A stretch of DNA of 64,000 bases. Source: Pseudothauera rhizosphaerae (lineage in GTDB: Bacteria; Pseudomonadota; Gammaproteobacteria; Burkholderiales; Rhodocyclaceae). A program made the position numbers and the translations under genes. The stretch lies in assembly GCF_004801305.1 (NCBI RefSeq), contig NZ_SSOD01000013.1:82494-146493 (forward strand). Reading direction: 5' to 3'. Under the pieces are notes generated by a model. That model did no database searches. It was not told the origin of the DNA and saw only the letters and a program-made list of their open reading frames with translations. Of this stretch, positions 44,501 to 54,393 are shown piece after piece; the first letter of the stretch is position 1; each line of letters opens with the position of its first letter.

Positions 44501-45386
44501 GCGCGGTGCCCCACAGCACGGCCTTCTTGCCGCCGGCGTTCATGGCGATGTTGCCGCCGATGCAGGAGGCGCTGGCGGACGTCGGGTCCACGGCGAACAC
44601 GCGCCCGGCCGCCGACGCGGCCTCCGCCACGCGCTCGGTCACCACCCCGGCGCCGGTGCGGATGGTGGCGTAGGGCTGAGCCATGGGGCCGTTCACGCCG
44701 GGCAGCACGATCTCTTCCACCGCGCCGATGCCGATCAGCTTTTCGGTGTTGATGACCACGGAGCTCGCGTCCAGCGGCACCGCGCCGCCGGTGTAGCCGG
44801 TGCCGCCGCCGCGCGGGATGATGGTCAGCCCCAGCTCGATACAGGCGCGCACCAGGGGCGCCATCTCGTCCTCGGTGTCCGGGTAGAGCACGACGAAGGG
44901 GTATTCCACGCGCCAGTCGGTGGCGTCGGTGACGTGGCTGACGCGGGCGTGGCCGTCGAAGCATACGTTGTCGCGCCGGGTGTGGCGGGTGAGCGCCTTC
45001 AGCACCGACTTGCGGCGGCGCGCGGTGTCGAGGAACCAGCGCTCGAAGTCGTCCACCGCCTCGCGGGCGCGTGCGATCAGCAGTTCGACGCGGTCGTTGC
45101 CCTGGCGGCGCTTCTCGACCTCGTTCAGGCGATGGTTGAGCGCGCCCACCAGGGCCTCGCGGCGCTCGCGGCTGGCGAGGAGGTCGTCTTCCAGGTAGGG
45201 GTTGCGGCGCACCACCCAGATGTCGCCCAGCACCTCGTAGAGCATGCGGGCGGAACGCCCGGTGACCCGCTCGGCGCGCAGTTCGTCCAGCACTTCCCAG
45301 GCCTCGGCGCCGAGCAGGCGGATGACGATCTCGCGATCCGAGAACGAGGTGTAGTTATATGGAATTTCTCGCAGGCGTTGGGTCAT
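41520..45386 (-). CDS. Large FAD- and Fe-S-containing oxidoreductase (DUF3683, D-lactate dehydrogenase-like)
   Basis: A 1,288-residue cytoplasmic fusion. An N-terminal DUF3683 region (~1-135) precedes a PCMH-type FAD domain ([16 protein letters not shown], ~195-210). A FAD-oxidase C-terminal domain follows ([15 protein letters not shown]). Then come two 4Fe-4S-binding sets ([11 protein letters not shown], ~825; [11 protein letters not shown], ~880) and two CCG-type cysteine-rich motifs ([12 protein letters not shown] ~1067, CCGESGTL ~1187). It resembles a fused GlcD/GlcF or DLD-type dehydrogenase. The family is common in betaproteobacteria and probably oxidises a 2-hydroxy acid, feeding electrons to the quinone pool (inference). 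Confidence 0.9.
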   Translation of the reverse strand: MTQRLREIPYNYTSFSDREIVIRLLGAEAWEVLDELRAERVTGRSARMLYEVLGDIWVVRRNPYLEDDLLASRERREALVGALNHRLNEVEKRRQGNDRVELLIARAREAVDDFERWFLDTARRRKSVLKALTRHTRRDNVCFDGHARVSHVTDATDWRVEYPFVVLYPDTEDEMAPLVRACIELGLTIIPRGGGTGYTGGAVPLDASSVVINTEKLIGIGAVEEIVLPGVNGPMAQPYATIRTGAGVVTERVAEAASAAGRVFAVDPTSASASCIGGNIAMNAGGKKAVLWGTALDNLAWWKMVTPDGNWLEVERLGHNFGKIHEQETVHFRLRRFDGLSYAPLGEEILAMPGAACRKDGLGKDVTDKFLGGVPGVQKEGTDGLIVAARWVLHKMPPVTRTVCLEFFGQVREAVPAIVEITDWFKPGGAGHAAGVQLAGLEHMDERYVKAVGYTTKAKRHGRPKMVLIGDIVGFDEDAVMTAASEVVRMTNVRGAEGFIAVSPEQRKRFWLERSRTAAISRHTNAFKINEDVVIPLPRMGEYCDGIERINIELSIRNKLELCETLAGFLAGELPLDQGDANLSADELIGDRRDAALNYVEAVRLRWEWLLDNLDLPLAEAETRFASYGVVAGELTNRAENPRLFHRLQDYSIRVSWKEELKPRLDKIFDGVLFRPVLAKIVELHKQVLRGRVFVALHMHAGDGNVHTNIPVNSDHYEMLQTANRAVDRIMALARSLDGVISGEHGIGITKLDYLTEAEMANFWAYKQKVDPDGRFNRGKLMKGGNLANAYTPSFNLMGHESLIMEQTEIGDIAHDIKDCLRCGKCKPVCSTHVPRANLLYSPRNKILSTSLLVEAFLYEEQTRRGVSLAHWAEFEDVADHCTVCHKCEKPCPVDIDFGDVSIKMRNLLRKQGKKSFNPGKAAAMAFLTIKDPATIKLIRTGMIGWGYKAQRFAHDLGKKLGLVQPQVKAPPATLGKPALKAQVIHFINKPMPGNLPKKTSRALLDIEDDKVIPVIRDPRKANGDTDAVFYFPGCGSERLFSQVGLATQAMLYHVGAQTVLPPGYLCCGYPQTAAGEEDKGQKITTDNRVLFHRVANTLNYLDIKTVIVSCGTCMDQLQKYEFEKIFPGCRLLDIHEYLMEKGVKLDGVQGAKYMYHEPCHTPMKQYQGIKVANELMGTRVDLSDRCCGESGTLAVARPDISTQVRFRKQEEIEKGAAKLRDGDADARVKILTSCPSCLQGLHRYANDAGGVEPDYIVVELAKHILGENWLPDYVARANSGGIERVLL

Positions 45387-45540
45387 TGGCGCACCGGGCA
45401 GACTGCTGCAGGGAAACGCTCGATTTTAGCGAAGCGCGGTGCACCATGCAGCAAAAATCAAGACCTTATCGAACGCAGGGGCATGGGGGGACACCCTGCA
45501 GCGGGTGGACTGCCGCGCCGCCGCGGCGTTCGCCCGCGGT

Positions 45541-45894
45541 TCAGCGCAGCGCCGCGTTGAGGGCGATCTCCACCCGCCAGCCCGGCCGCGCCAGTCCGGC
45601 CACCCGCACGCAGGCGCGCGCCGGCGCGCAGCCGTCGGGCAGCCAGGCGTCCCACACCTCGTTCATGCCGTCATAGTCGGCCATGTCCACGAGGTAGATG
45701 GTGGCCATCAGGATGCGCGACTTGTCGCTGCCCGCGTCCTGCAGCAGGCGTTCGAGGCCGGCCAGGGTTTCGCGGGTCTGGGTGCGGATGTCGGCGTCCG
45801 TGCTGGCGGGCACTTCGACCACGTAAACGACTCCGGCGTGGGCGACGGAGTCGGCGTAGCGGGCCGTGGTGCCGCGGCGCTGGATGTCGGTCAT
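45541..45894 (-). CDS. RidA-family protein
   Basis: A 117-residue protein of the YjgF/YER057c/UK114 fold. The conserved Arg (PARACVRVAGL) and the C-terminal Glu (VEIALNAAL) match the imine-deaminating residues of RidA. The expected N-terminal DIQRR...YADSVAHAGVVYV is present, somewhat divergent. The family hydrolyses reactive enamine/imine intermediates. No fixed partner gene is adjacent. Confidence 0.87.
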   Translation of the reverse strand: MTDIQRRGTTARYADSVAHAGVVYVVEVPASTDADIRTQTRETLAGLERLLQDAGSDKSRILMATIYLVDMADYDGMNEVWDAWLPDGCAPARACVRVAGLARPGWRVEIALNAALR

Positions 45895-45955
45895 GGCGGC
45901 GGGCGGAAACGGTGGGCGGGCCGGCGTCAGCCCGCCCGCGGGGGCAGCGGCCGGT

Positions 45956-46606
45956 TCAGGGCCGGGTGCTGAGGTAGTCCACGACGGCGTCGATGTTGCG
46001 CTCGCCCAGTTGCATCACCGCGGCGGTCATGGGCGCGTAGAAGCGTTCGCCCGACTGGGTCAGGTAGCGCTTCAGGCTGAGCCTGAGGTATTCGGGCTGC
46101 TGCCCGGCGAGGCGGGGAAAGTCCTTCGCGCCGTGGGCATCGCCCATGTGGCAGCGCGCGCAGTGCTGCAGGAAGAGCTTTTCGCCGGCGGCCGCGCGCG
46201 GGCCCGGCGCGGCGAACGGCGGCACCGGCCGGGTGGAGTACATCAGCGCGATGGAGGCCTTCTCGCGTTCGTTCAGCACCTTCATCAGCCCCTGCATGAA
46301 CTCGTCCTTGCGCAAACCGGAGAGGAAGGCCTCGATCTGGTTCAGCACATAGACCGGGTGCTGGCCGGCCAGGTTGGGCACGTTGGGAAATTTGCTGATG
46401 CCGGCTTCGCCGTGACAGTTGGCACAGAAGAAGGCCGCCTTGCCGCCCTCGGCGGCCAGGGTTTCCTGCAGCGCCCGGTCGGAATCCGCCCGGGCGAGCA
46501 GTTCGGCGGCGGTCTCCGCAGCGGCGGACGCGCTCCCCACGGCCAAGCCCACCGCCGCCAGGTAACGCACGAAACAAGACCATGCCCGCGACTGGCTGAA
46601 GCGCAT
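45956..46606 (-). CDS. Dihaem c-type cytochrome (cytochrome c4-like)
   Basis: A 216-residue periplasmic protein from ATG 46606 with a signal peptide (LAAVGLAVGSASAAAE). Two haem attachment motifs, CANCH and CARCH, are about 105 residues apart, and methionines in MQGLMK and APMTAAVM are candidate axial ligands. The two-lobed arrangement matches cytochrome c4. It likely shuttles electrons from the bc1 complex to a terminal oxidase. Confidence 0.88.
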   Translation of the reverse strand: MRFSQSRAWSCFVRYLAAVGLAVGSASAAAETAAELLARADSDRALQETLAAEGGKAAFFCANCHGEAGISKFPNVPNLAGQHPVYVLNQIEAFLSGLRKDEFMQGLMKVLNEREKASIALMYSTRPVPPFAAPGPRAAAGEKLFLQHCARCHMGDAHGAKDFPRLAGQQPEYLRLSLKRYLTQSGERFYAPMTAAVMQLGERNIDAVVDYLSTRP

Positions 46607-46717
46607 CGAATGCTCCCGAAAGTGTCCGGCGCAAGCCATCCCCGCTGGATGACCCTTCCGCCTGTGGGTGCAAATATTAACATCCTGTTGCGCTCTGCTG
46701 CGTGACGGCTCCCGCGC

Positions 46718-47764
46718 TCAGACGAAGACCGGTTCGGCCTCCAATTCCACGCCGAAACGCGCCAGCACGTCGGCGCGGATCGCCGCCGCGGCGCGCGCCA
46801 CGTCGGCTCCGCGCGCCCCGCCGCGGTTGACCAGCACCAGCGCCTGGCGCTCGAAGCAGCCCACCGGACCGAGGTCGCGCCCCTTCCAGCCGCAGCGCTC
46901 GATCAGCCAGCCCGCCGCCAGCTTGTAGCCGCCGCCGGCCTGGCGGTAATGGGGCAGGTCCGGCCAATGCCGGGCGAGTTCCTCGAAGCGGGCTTCCGAC
47001 ACCAGCGGGTTCTTGAAGAAGCTGCCGGCGTTGCCGATCACCGCCGGGTCCGGCAGCTTGCGGCGGCGGATCGCCACCACCGCGTCGGCCACCTGGCGCG
47101 GGGTGGGCGTGGCCGCGCCGGCCGCCTGCAGTTCGCGCGCGAGTTCCGCGTAGCCCAGCCGCGGCGCCCATTGCCGGGGCAGGCGGAAGGTCACGGCGAC
47201 GATGAGCCAGCGCCCGGGGGTGCGGCGGAACACGCTGTCCCGGTAGCCGAAAGCGCAGTCGGCGGCGCGGAACTCGCGCAGCTCGCCGCTGCCCAGATCG
47301 ACCGCCCGCAGCGCTTCGAAGCGCTCGGCCATCTCCAGCCCGTAGGCGCCGATGTTCTGCACCGGCGCCGCGCCGACGGTGCCGGGGATCAGCGCCAGAT
47401 TCTCCAGTCCGGGCCAGCCCTGTTCCAGCGTCCAGCACACGAACTCGTGCCAGTTCTCGCCCGCGGCGGCCTCCACCAGCCAGGCGTCTTCGTCCTCGCC
47501 CACGAGCCGCCGGCCGCGCAGCGCCACCTTGAGCACCAGGCCGGGAAAATCGCCGCTCAGCACCAGGTTGCTGCCGCCGCCGAGCACCAGCCGGCGCCCC
47601 GCCTGCTGCCAGGCCGGCGTGCGCAGCAGGGCCTGCAGGCCCGCGACGGAGTCGATGTCGGCATACTGCGCGGCACGCCCGGGCAGGCCGAAGGTGTTCA
47701 GGCCGTCGAGCGCGACCCCGGTACGCACGGCCGGCGCCACGTCACTCGGCCTGGCGTGCGACAT
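46718..47764 (-). CDS. murB: UDP-N-acetylenolpyruvoylglucosamine reductase
   Basis: A 348-residue FAD enzyme of peptidoglycan precursor synthesis. FAD-binding [15 protein letters not shown], active-site serine segment NAGSFFKNP, and the C-terminal [13 protein letters not shown]. It reduces enolpyruvyl-UDP-GlcNAc to UDP-MurNAc with NADPH. It overlaps the 3' end of the PACE gene by 23 bp. Confidence 0.95.
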   Translation of the reverse strand: MSHARPSDVAPAVRTGVALDGLNTFGLPGRAAQYADIDSVAGLQALLRTPAWQQAGRRLVLGGGSNLVLSGDFPGLVLKVALRGRRLVGEDEDAWLVEAAAGENWHEFVCWTLEQGWPGLENLALIPGTVGAAPVQNIGAYGLEMAERFEALRAVDLGSGELREFRAADCAFGYRDSVFRRTPGRWLIVAVTFRLPRQWAPRLGYAELARELQAAGAATPTPRQVADAVVAIRRRKLPDPAVIGNAGSFFKNPLVSEARFEELARHWPDLPHYRQAGGGYKLAAGWLIERCGWKGRDLGPVGCFERQALVLVNRGGARGADVARAAAAIRADVLARFGVELEAEPVFV

Positions 47765-48209
47765 CGGGCAGGTCCGCCACGATGGGGAACACCCGGTCGT
47801 AGCTCAGGTTGAAGGCGAAGGCGTAGGCCACGTAGGCCAGGGCCAGGCCGATGTCGGCGACCAGCGCCTCCAGCCAGCCCATGCCGGTCCACCCCATGAT
47901 CACCGGCAGGCTCATCAGCAGCAGCCCGCCTTCGAAACCGAAGGCATGCAGGACCCGCAGGGAAAGCGGCCGGCGGTCGGCGGTGCGCCCGGTGAGCCGG
48001 CCCTCGGCCCAGTCGAAGGCGGTGTTGTAGCCCGCGTTCCACAGCGCCGCGATCAGCGCGACCAGCGCCAGCAGCCCGGCCGAGTCGGCCAGCGGCACGC
48101 CGCTCGCCCAGGCGAAGGGCGGCGTGATCAGCACCAGCCCGCCCACTTCGAAGAGGGCGATCTGGCGGACGCGGTCTGGCAGGGAACGAAGTCTGGGGGC
48201 GGCGGACAC
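47742..48209 (-). CDS. PACE-family efflux transporter
   Basis: A 155-residue membrane protein of the PACE (bacterial transmembrane pair) family. It has two homologous two-helix units, each with a conserved start and end: RVRQIALFE...[10 protein letters not shown] and RVLHAFGFE...NLSYDRVFP. The family exports chlorhexidine-like biocides or polyamines. GTG 48209 is the likely start (no ATG is available). A (GGGAC)8 microsatellite ends 20 bp upstream, so start-region spacing may vary between strains. Confidence 0.85.
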   Translation of the reverse strand: MSAAPRLRSLPDRVRQIALFEVGGLVLITPPFAWASGVPLADSAGLLALVALIAALWNAGYNTAFDWAEGRLTGRTADRRPLSLRVLHAFGFEGGLLLMSLPVIMGWTGMGWLEALVADIGLALAYVAYAFAFNLSYDRVFPIVADLPDVARQAE

Positions 48210-48228
48210 GGCGGGGCGCGGCAACGGC

Positions 48229-48268
48229 GGGACGGGACGGGACGGGACGGGACGGGACGGGACGGGAC
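48229..48268. repeat. Pentanucleotide microsatellite (GGGAC)8
   Basis: Eight uninterrupted GGGAC units. On the coding strand of the PACE gene this is (GTCCC)8 in the 5' region, starting 20 bp before the GTG start codon. Confidence 0.95.
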
Positions 48269-48503
48269 AAGATAGGTGCGAAGTACGGCAAAGGCAAGCC
48301 GGCCAATGCAACACGATGCTGTGCCGATCGGCGAAGCGCGTTAAACTGTTTGCGCAAACATATCTCCAGCCCCTGGCTGAACCCCCACAGGAGTTCCCCG
48401 ACGCCGCCGCGGCCGCCCGTGCTGCCGCCGCGCCCCTTTGCCCCGCCATTTCCACTCGTTGTCGGCATTCGTGTCGGCGTTCACGCTTCAAGGAGAAACG
48501 CAC

Positions 48504-50777
48504 ATGCTGCTCGCCACCGACCTGGACGGCACCTTTCTCGCCGGCGACCCCGACAATCGCCTGCGCCTGTACCAGCTCATCGCCGCCCACCCCGAGATCA
48601 GACTGGTCTTCGTCACCGGGCGCGGCCTCGAGGTGGTGCTGCCCATCCTCTCCGACCCCACCGTGCCGATGCCGGACTACATCGTCTGCGACGTGGGCGC
48701 CACGGTGGTGGACGGCCGCAGCCGCCAGGCGGTGCTGCCGCTGCAGACCGAGATCGAGGCGCACTGGCCGGGCGAGCGCGCGGTGGCCGACGCCATGGCG
48801 CGCTTTCCCGCGCTGGAGCGCCAGGAAGTGCCGCAGCAGCGGCGCTGCTCCTATTTCTGCGGCGCCGACGCGGTGAGCGGGGAAATCCACCGCACGGCCG
48901 CCGAGCTGGGCTGCGACGTGCTGTACTCGGCCGACATGTACCTGGACATCCTGCCGCGCGGGGTCAACAAGGGCAGCACGCTGCGCGCCCTGGTCGCGCA
49001 CCTGGACATCCACCCGGACGAGGTGCTGGTGGCCGGCGACACGCTGAACGACCTCTCCATGTACGAGGCCGGCTTCAAGGGCGTGTGCGTGGGCGAGTCC
49101 GAACCCGCGCTGCTGGAAGCCACCCGCGACCGAGCCCGGGTGCTGCATTCACGCCACACCGGCTGCGGCGGCATCCTGGAGGCCATCGGCCACTTCGGCT
49201 TCCTCGGCCCGCAGGGGGTGGAAGCCGAACTGCGCGCGATGGAGGCCCGCGGCCGCTCCGAGCTGGTGATGGTGTACCACCGCCTGCCCTACGAGGAGGC
49301 GGTCGAGGACGGCCGCCCGGTGCGCCGCCGGCCGTCCTCGCCCAACGGCATCATCCCCACCCTGCTCGGCTTCTTCGGCGACGGCCGGCGCGGCGCATGG
49401 GTGGCGTGGTCCATCCACGATCCGAAGAAGGCGATTCCGTTCGAGATCCACACCGAGGTGGACCGCAAGAGCTACCCCCGCCTGACGGCCGCCCGCGTCG
49501 CGCTCACCAAGGACGACGTGGACGTGTTCTACAAGCGCTTCTCCAAGGAAGCCTTCTGGCCCACGCTGCACACCTTCTGGGAGCGGGCGGTGTTCCGCGA
49601 CGAGGACTGGGCGGTGTTCATCAAGGTCAACCGCCTGTTCGCCGAACGCACCGCGGCCGAGGCCGCCGAGGGCGCGGTGGTGTGGCTGCACGACTACAAC
49701 CTGTGGATGGTGCCGGCCTTCCTGCGCGAACTGCGCCCGGACCTGAGGATCGCCTTCTTCCACCACACCTATTTCCCCTCCGCCGACGTGTTCAACGTGC
49801 TGCCGTGGCGGCGCGAAATCGTCGGCAGCCTGCTCCAGTGCGACTACGTGGGCTTCCACATCCCGCGCCAGGCGGAGAACTTCGTGGACGTGGCGCGCGG
49901 CGTGGCGCCGGTCAAGGTGCTGGAAACGAAGAGCTGCGCACCGCGCTTTCTCAGCTACGGCTGCGCGGTGGGGCTGGAGGAGATGACCACCGCCATCGAG
50001 GTGCATGGCCGGCGCATCGGCCTGGGCGCCCATCCGGTGGGCCTGGACGTGGGCCGCGTGCGCCAGGTGCTGGACGACCCGAAGACCACCGAACGCATGG
50101 CCACGCTGCGCCGCGAACTGACCGGCCAGCGGGTGATCCTGTCGGTGGAGCGCCTCGACTACACCAAGGGCACGCTGGAAAAGCTGCTCGCCTTCGAGGC
50201 CCTGCTCGACACCCACCCCGAACTGCGCGGCAAGGTGGCGCTGCTCGCCGTATGCGTGCCCGCGGCGCGCGAGATGACCGTCTACGACACCCTGCAGCAC
50301 CAGATCGAGCAGGCTGTGGGGCGCATCAACGGACGCTTCTCGCGGGTGGGCTGGACGCCGGTGCAGTTCTTCTTCCGCGCCCTGCCCTTCGAGGAAGTGG
50401 TGGCCTGGTACGCCATGGCCGACCTGATGTGGATCACCCCGCTGCGCGACGGCCTCAACCTGGTGGCCAAGGAATACGTCGCCGTGCAGGGCCTCACCGA
50501 GGGGCGCGGCGTGCTGGTGCTGTCCGAGTTCGCCGGCGCGGCGGCCGAACTGCACGGCGCGCTGCTCACCAACCCGCACGACCCCGCCGACCTGCGCGAC
50601 AAACTCTACCTGGGCATCGCCATGAGCCGCGCCGAGGCCGAGGCGCGCCTGCGCGAGCTGTTCGGCGTGGTGCAGCACAACGACATCCAGCGTTGGGGGC
50701 AGGACTTCCTCGACGCGGTGGCCGAGACCGTGGCCGCGCAGCGCGACGGCCGGCACGCCTCCACCGAGGCCGCCTGA
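48504..50777 (+). CDS. ggpPS: Bifunctional glucosylglycerol-phosphate phosphatase-synthase
   Basis: A 757-residue fusion. The N-terminal ~250 residues are a HAD phosphatase (DLDGTFL at 6-12, GDTLNDLSMYEAG). The remaining ~500 are a GT20 glycosyltransferase like OtsA/GgpS (HDYNLWMVP, ERLDYTKG, PLRDGLNLVAKEY). This order, phosphatase first, is that of the GgpPS fusions described in Stenotrophomonas, which make the compatible solute glucosylglycerol from ADP-glucose and glycerol-3-phosphate. A trehalose-phosphate synthase role is less likely. RBS AAGGAGA precedes ATG 48504. Salt or osmotic stress regulation is expected. Confidence 0.82.
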   Translation: MLLATDLDGTFLAGDPDNRLRLYQLIAAHPEIRLVFVTGRGLEVVLPILSDPTVPMPDYIVCDVGATVVDGRSRQAVLPLQTEIEAHWPGERAVADAMARFPALERQEVPQQRRCSYFCGADAVSGEIHRTAAELGCDVLYSADMYLDILPRGVNKGSTLRALVAHLDIHPDEVLVAGDTLNDLSMYEAGFKGVCVGESEPALLEATRDRARVLHSRHTGCGGILEAIGHFGFLGPQGVEAELRAMEARGRSELVMVYHRLPYEEAVEDGRPVRRRPSSPNGIIPTLLGFFGDGRRGAWVAWSIHDPKKAIPFEIHTEVDRKSYPRLTAARVALTKDDVDVFYKRFSKEAFWPTLHTFWERAVFRDEDWAVFIKVNRLFAERTAAEAAEGAVVWLHDYNLWMVPAFLRELRPDLRIAFFHHTYFPSADVFNVLPWRREIVGSLLQCDYVGFHIPRQAENFVDVARGVAPVKVLETKSCAPRFLSYGCAVGLEEMTTAIEVHGRRIGLGAHPVGLDVGRVRQVLDDPKTTERMATLRRELTGQRVILSVERLDYTKGTLEKLLAFEALLDTHPELRGKVALLAVCVPAAREMTVYDTLQHQIEQAVGRINGRFSRVGWTPVQFFFRALPFEEVVAWYAMADLMWITPLRDGLNLVAKEYVAVQGLTEGRGVLVLSEFAGAAAELHGALLTNPHDPADLRDKLYLGIAMSRAEAEARLRELFGVVQHNDIQRWGQDFLDAVAETVAAQRDGRHASTEAA

Positions 50778-50790
50778 CTCCCGGATCGCG

Positions 50791-50815
50791 GGGGTGAACA
50801 GCTACGGTTCACCCC
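50791..50815 (+). terminator. Hairpin after ggpPS
   Basis: GGGGTGAAC-N7-GTTCACCCC, a perfect 9-bp stem beginning 14 bp past the stop codon. There is no T-run, but the position and stem strength suit a terminator. Confidence 0.55.
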
Positions 50816-50949
50816 GACTTCCCGCCACTGCCCCGATACGGTAATCTCCCCGCCCCATATTCGTAACGAAAGCGTACTCCACGGCCCGACCCGGGCGGGG
50901 GGAGCCTGTACCGGCGCCGACCAGATGCCGGGACTCTTCAGGGAAAGAC

Positions 50950-51788
50950 ATGCTAGAACTGGACGGCCTCGTCAAAGCGTTCGGGGGCTTTCACGCGGTC
51001 GACGGCTGTTCGATGCGTGTGAACAAGGGCGAGATCCTCGGTCTCATCGGCCCCAACGGCGCCGGCAAGACGACGCTCTTCAACCTCATCGCCGGCGCCC
51101 TGCAGCCGACTTCCGGCACCATCCGCTTTCTCGGCGAGGACGTCACCCACCTGTCCACCGACGCCCTGTTCCACAAGGGCCTGGTGCGCACCTTCCAGAT
51201 TCCCCACGAATTCCACCGCCTCTCCGCGCTGGAGAACCTGATGATGGTGCCGCCGCACCAGCCCGGCGAAAGCCTGTTCGCCAACTGGCTGGCGTGGGGG
51301 AGGGTGCGGAAGGCGGAAGAGGAGGTGCGCCGCAAGGCCGAGGAAACCCTGGCCTTCCTCGAACTCACCCACGTCGCCCACGAGCGCGCCGGCAACCTCT
51401 CCGGCGGACAGAAGAAACTGCTGGAACTGGGCCGCACCATGATGACCGACGCGCAACTGGTGCTGCTCGACGAGCCGGCGGCGGGCGTCAACCGCACGCT
51501 GCTGCGCAAGCTGGAGGAGAAGATCCTGATCCTCAACCGGGAGCGCGGCTACACCTTCATCCTCATCGAGCACGACATGGAGATGATCGAGAAGCTGTGC
51601 CACCCGGTGGTGTGCATGGCCGAGGGCAAGGTGCTGATCGAGGGCGACTTCCGCACCGTACGCAGCGACCGGCGCGTGCTGGAGGCCTATCTGGGCGAGA
51701 CGCCGACGGCCATCGAGCGCAACGAGGCCGAGCACGATCCGCAGGTGGAAACCCTGCGCGCGCAGGAACTGCCGCGGGAGGACCTGTG

Positions 51789-51789
<1 letters not shown>
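50950..51789 (+). CDS. livG: Branched-chain amino acid ABC transporter ATP-binding protein
   Basis: A 279-residue ABC ATPase. Walker A GPNGAGKTT, signature LSGGQKKLLELGR, Walker B LVLLDEPAAGVN, and a C-terminal segment typical of LivG. First gene of a five-gene operon in order G-F-H-M-K. Its TGA overlaps the ATG of the next gene. The last 25 residues are charged and unlike E. coli LivG. Confidence 0.9.
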
Positions 51790-52493
<704 letters not shown>

Positions 52494-52505
52494 GAGTACC
52501 CATCC

Positions 52506-53375
52506 ATGACCCTGCTCGACTTCCTCAACTTCTACCTGGTGCCGGGCATCGTGCTGGGCGCCATCTACGCGGTGGGCGCCATCGGCATCACGCTGGTGTT
52601 CGGCATCCTGCGCTTCGCCCACTTCGCCCACGGCGACATGACCACGCTGGGCGCCTTCGTCGCGCTGGCCCTGGTGGGTACCGGCATGAACCCGTGGGCG
52701 GCGCTGCCGCTGGCGATGATCATTACCGCGGCGATCGCCATCGGCGTGGATCGCACCTTCTACGACTACCTCGCCAAACGGCCGAAGATCGTCACCGTGA
52801 TGGCTTCGCTCGGCGTGGCACTGATGCTGCGCTCGGTGGTGCAGGTGGTGTGGGGCGTGGACCCCACCACCTACGCCAGCGGCATCGTGCGCCCGAACGA
52901 TTACTTCGGCATCCTGCTGCGCCCGCGCGAGCTGTACACCCTCGGCGCGGTGGCGCTGATCGTGGTCGGCCTGGAACTCTTCCTGCGCAGGTCCAAGTGG
53001 GGCAAGGCCATGCGCGCCATGTCGGACAACCCGGATCTGGCGCGCCTGTCCGGCGTGGACAACCGCAAGGTGACCATGCTCACCTGGGCCATCGTCGGCG
53101 CCCTGTGCGCGGCCGCCGGCTTCATGCTCGGCATCAACACCGAGGTCCATTCCATGATGGGCTGGCACCTGCTGCTGCCCATGTTCGCCGCCGCCATCCT
53201 GGGGGGCGTGGGCCGCGTGCAGGGTGCGGTGCTGGGCGGGCTGGTGGTGGGGGTGGCCGAGGAGCTGTCGGTGTTCATCCTGCCCGCGCAGTACAAGGCC
53301 GCCACCGCCTTCGCGCTGCTGCTGCTCATCCTGCTGGTCCGCCCGCGCGGGCTGCTCAACGGTAAGGTGCTGTAA
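52506..53375 (+). CDS. livH: Branched-chain amino acid ABC transporter permease
   Basis: A 289-residue permease of the LivH family (segments AVGAIGITLVFGILRFAHFA and HGDMTTLGAF near the start, AAAILGGVGRVQGAVLGGLV near the end). About eight membrane helices. ATG 52506 begins 12 bp after livF. Confidence 0.9.
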   Translation: MTLLDFLNFYLVPGIVLGAIYAVGAIGITLVFGILRFAHFAHGDMTTLGAFVALALVGTGMNPWAALPLAMIITAAIAIGVDRTFYDYLAKRPKIVTVMASLGVALMLRSVVQVVWGVDPTTYASGIVRPNDYFGILLRPRELYTLGAVALIVVGLELFLRRSKWGKAMRAMSDNPDLARLSGVDNRKVTMLTWAIVGALCAAAGFMLGINTEVHSMMGWHLLLPMFAAAILGGVGRVQGAVLGGLVVGVAEELSVFILPAQYKAATAFALLLLILLVRPRGLLNGKVL

Positions 53376-53377
53376 CC

Positions 53378-54325
53378 ATGGACCTGATCGGCCTCGCCAA
53401 CTACGCGGTCTTCATAGCCATCCTGATCGGCATCTACGCCTTGCTGGCGCTGGGCCTGAACATCCAGTGGGGCTTCACCGGGCTGTTCAACGCGGGCATC
53501 GCGGGCTTCTTCGCCATCGGCGCCTACACTTCCGCCATCCTCACCAGCCTTCCCGCAGACCACCGCCTGGGCGGTTTCGAGCTGCCGCTGCTCGTGGGCT
53601 GGGCGGCGTCCATGCTGATGGCCGCGGCCATCGCCTGGCCCATCGGCAAGATCTGCCTGCGCTTCCGCTCCGACTACCTCGCCATCGCCACCATCGGCGT
53701 GGCCGAGATCATCCGCCTGGTGATCCGCACCGAAGGCTGGCTCACCGGCGGCGTGCGCGGCGTCACCGGCGTGCCGCGCCCCTTCGGCGACCTGCCCTAC
53801 ATGCAGTCGCAACTGGCCTACCTGGCCCTCGTCGTCGTGCTCGTGCTGGCCGCCTACCTGCTGGTGGAACGCCAGTTGCGCGCGCCCTGGGGGCGCATGA
53901 TGCGCGCCATCCGCGACAACGAGAACGCCGCCGCGGCCATGGGCAAGCGCGTGGCCGAACGCCGCCTGCAGGCCTTCGTCTTCGGCTCCGCGCTGATGGG
54001 CCTGGCCGGCGCGCTGTTCGTGCATTTCAACCGCTCGATCACGCCCGAGGCCATCGACCCCATGATCGCCACCTTCCTGATCTGGATCATGCTGATCCTG
54101 GGCGGCTCGGGCAACAACCGCGGCGCCATCCTCGGCGCTGCGCTAATCTGGATCATCTGGTCGGTGTCCGAACTGCTCACCGATCGCCTGCCGACCGAGA
54201 TTGCCATCCAGGCGAAATATGTCCGCGTGTTCATCATCGGCCTGACCCTGCAGCTCGTACTGCGCTTCCGGCCGGAAGGTATACTGCCCGAGCGCCAGTA
54301 CGGCACCTCGCTGCCGCGCAAATAA
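53378..54325 (+). CDS. livM: Branched-chain amino acid ABC transporter permease
   Basis: A 315-residue permease of the LivM family, with the segments LGLNIQWGFTGLFNAGIAGF and TGGVRGVTGVPRPFG. About nine helices; the conserved EAxGK-like loop appears as ENAAAAMGKRVAE. It starts 2 bp after the livH stop. Confidence 0.9.
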   Translation: MDLIGLANYAVFIAILIGIYALLALGLNIQWGFTGLFNAGIAGFFAIGAYTSAILTSLPADHRLGGFELPLLVGWAASMLMAAAIAWPIGKICLRFRSDYLAIATIGVAEIIRLVIRTEGWLTGGVRGVTGVPRPFGDLPYMQSQLAYLALVVVLVLAAYLLVERQLRAPWGRMMRAIRDNENAAAAMGKRVAERRLQAFVFGSALMGLAGALFVHFNRSITPEAIDPMIATFLIWIMLILGGSGNNRGAILGAALIWIIWSVSELLTDRLPTEIAIQAKYVRVFIIGLTLQLVLRFRPEGILPERQYGTSLPRK

Positions 54326-54393
54326 CCGCAGGCCGTACGCAGACAAGTCCATTTCAACCCCGTGCCCACCGGCACTTTCAGGAGGTGACGACA

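Noticed and set aside
41595..45560. 1,321-codon plus-strand frame opposite the DUF3683 gene
   Set aside because: Same reason: composition-driven antisense frame, the minus-strand product has clear FAD and Fe-S motifs.
48229..48268. GGGAC repeats as a CRISPR-like array
   Set aside because: Units are contiguous with no spacers; it is a simple-sequence repeat.
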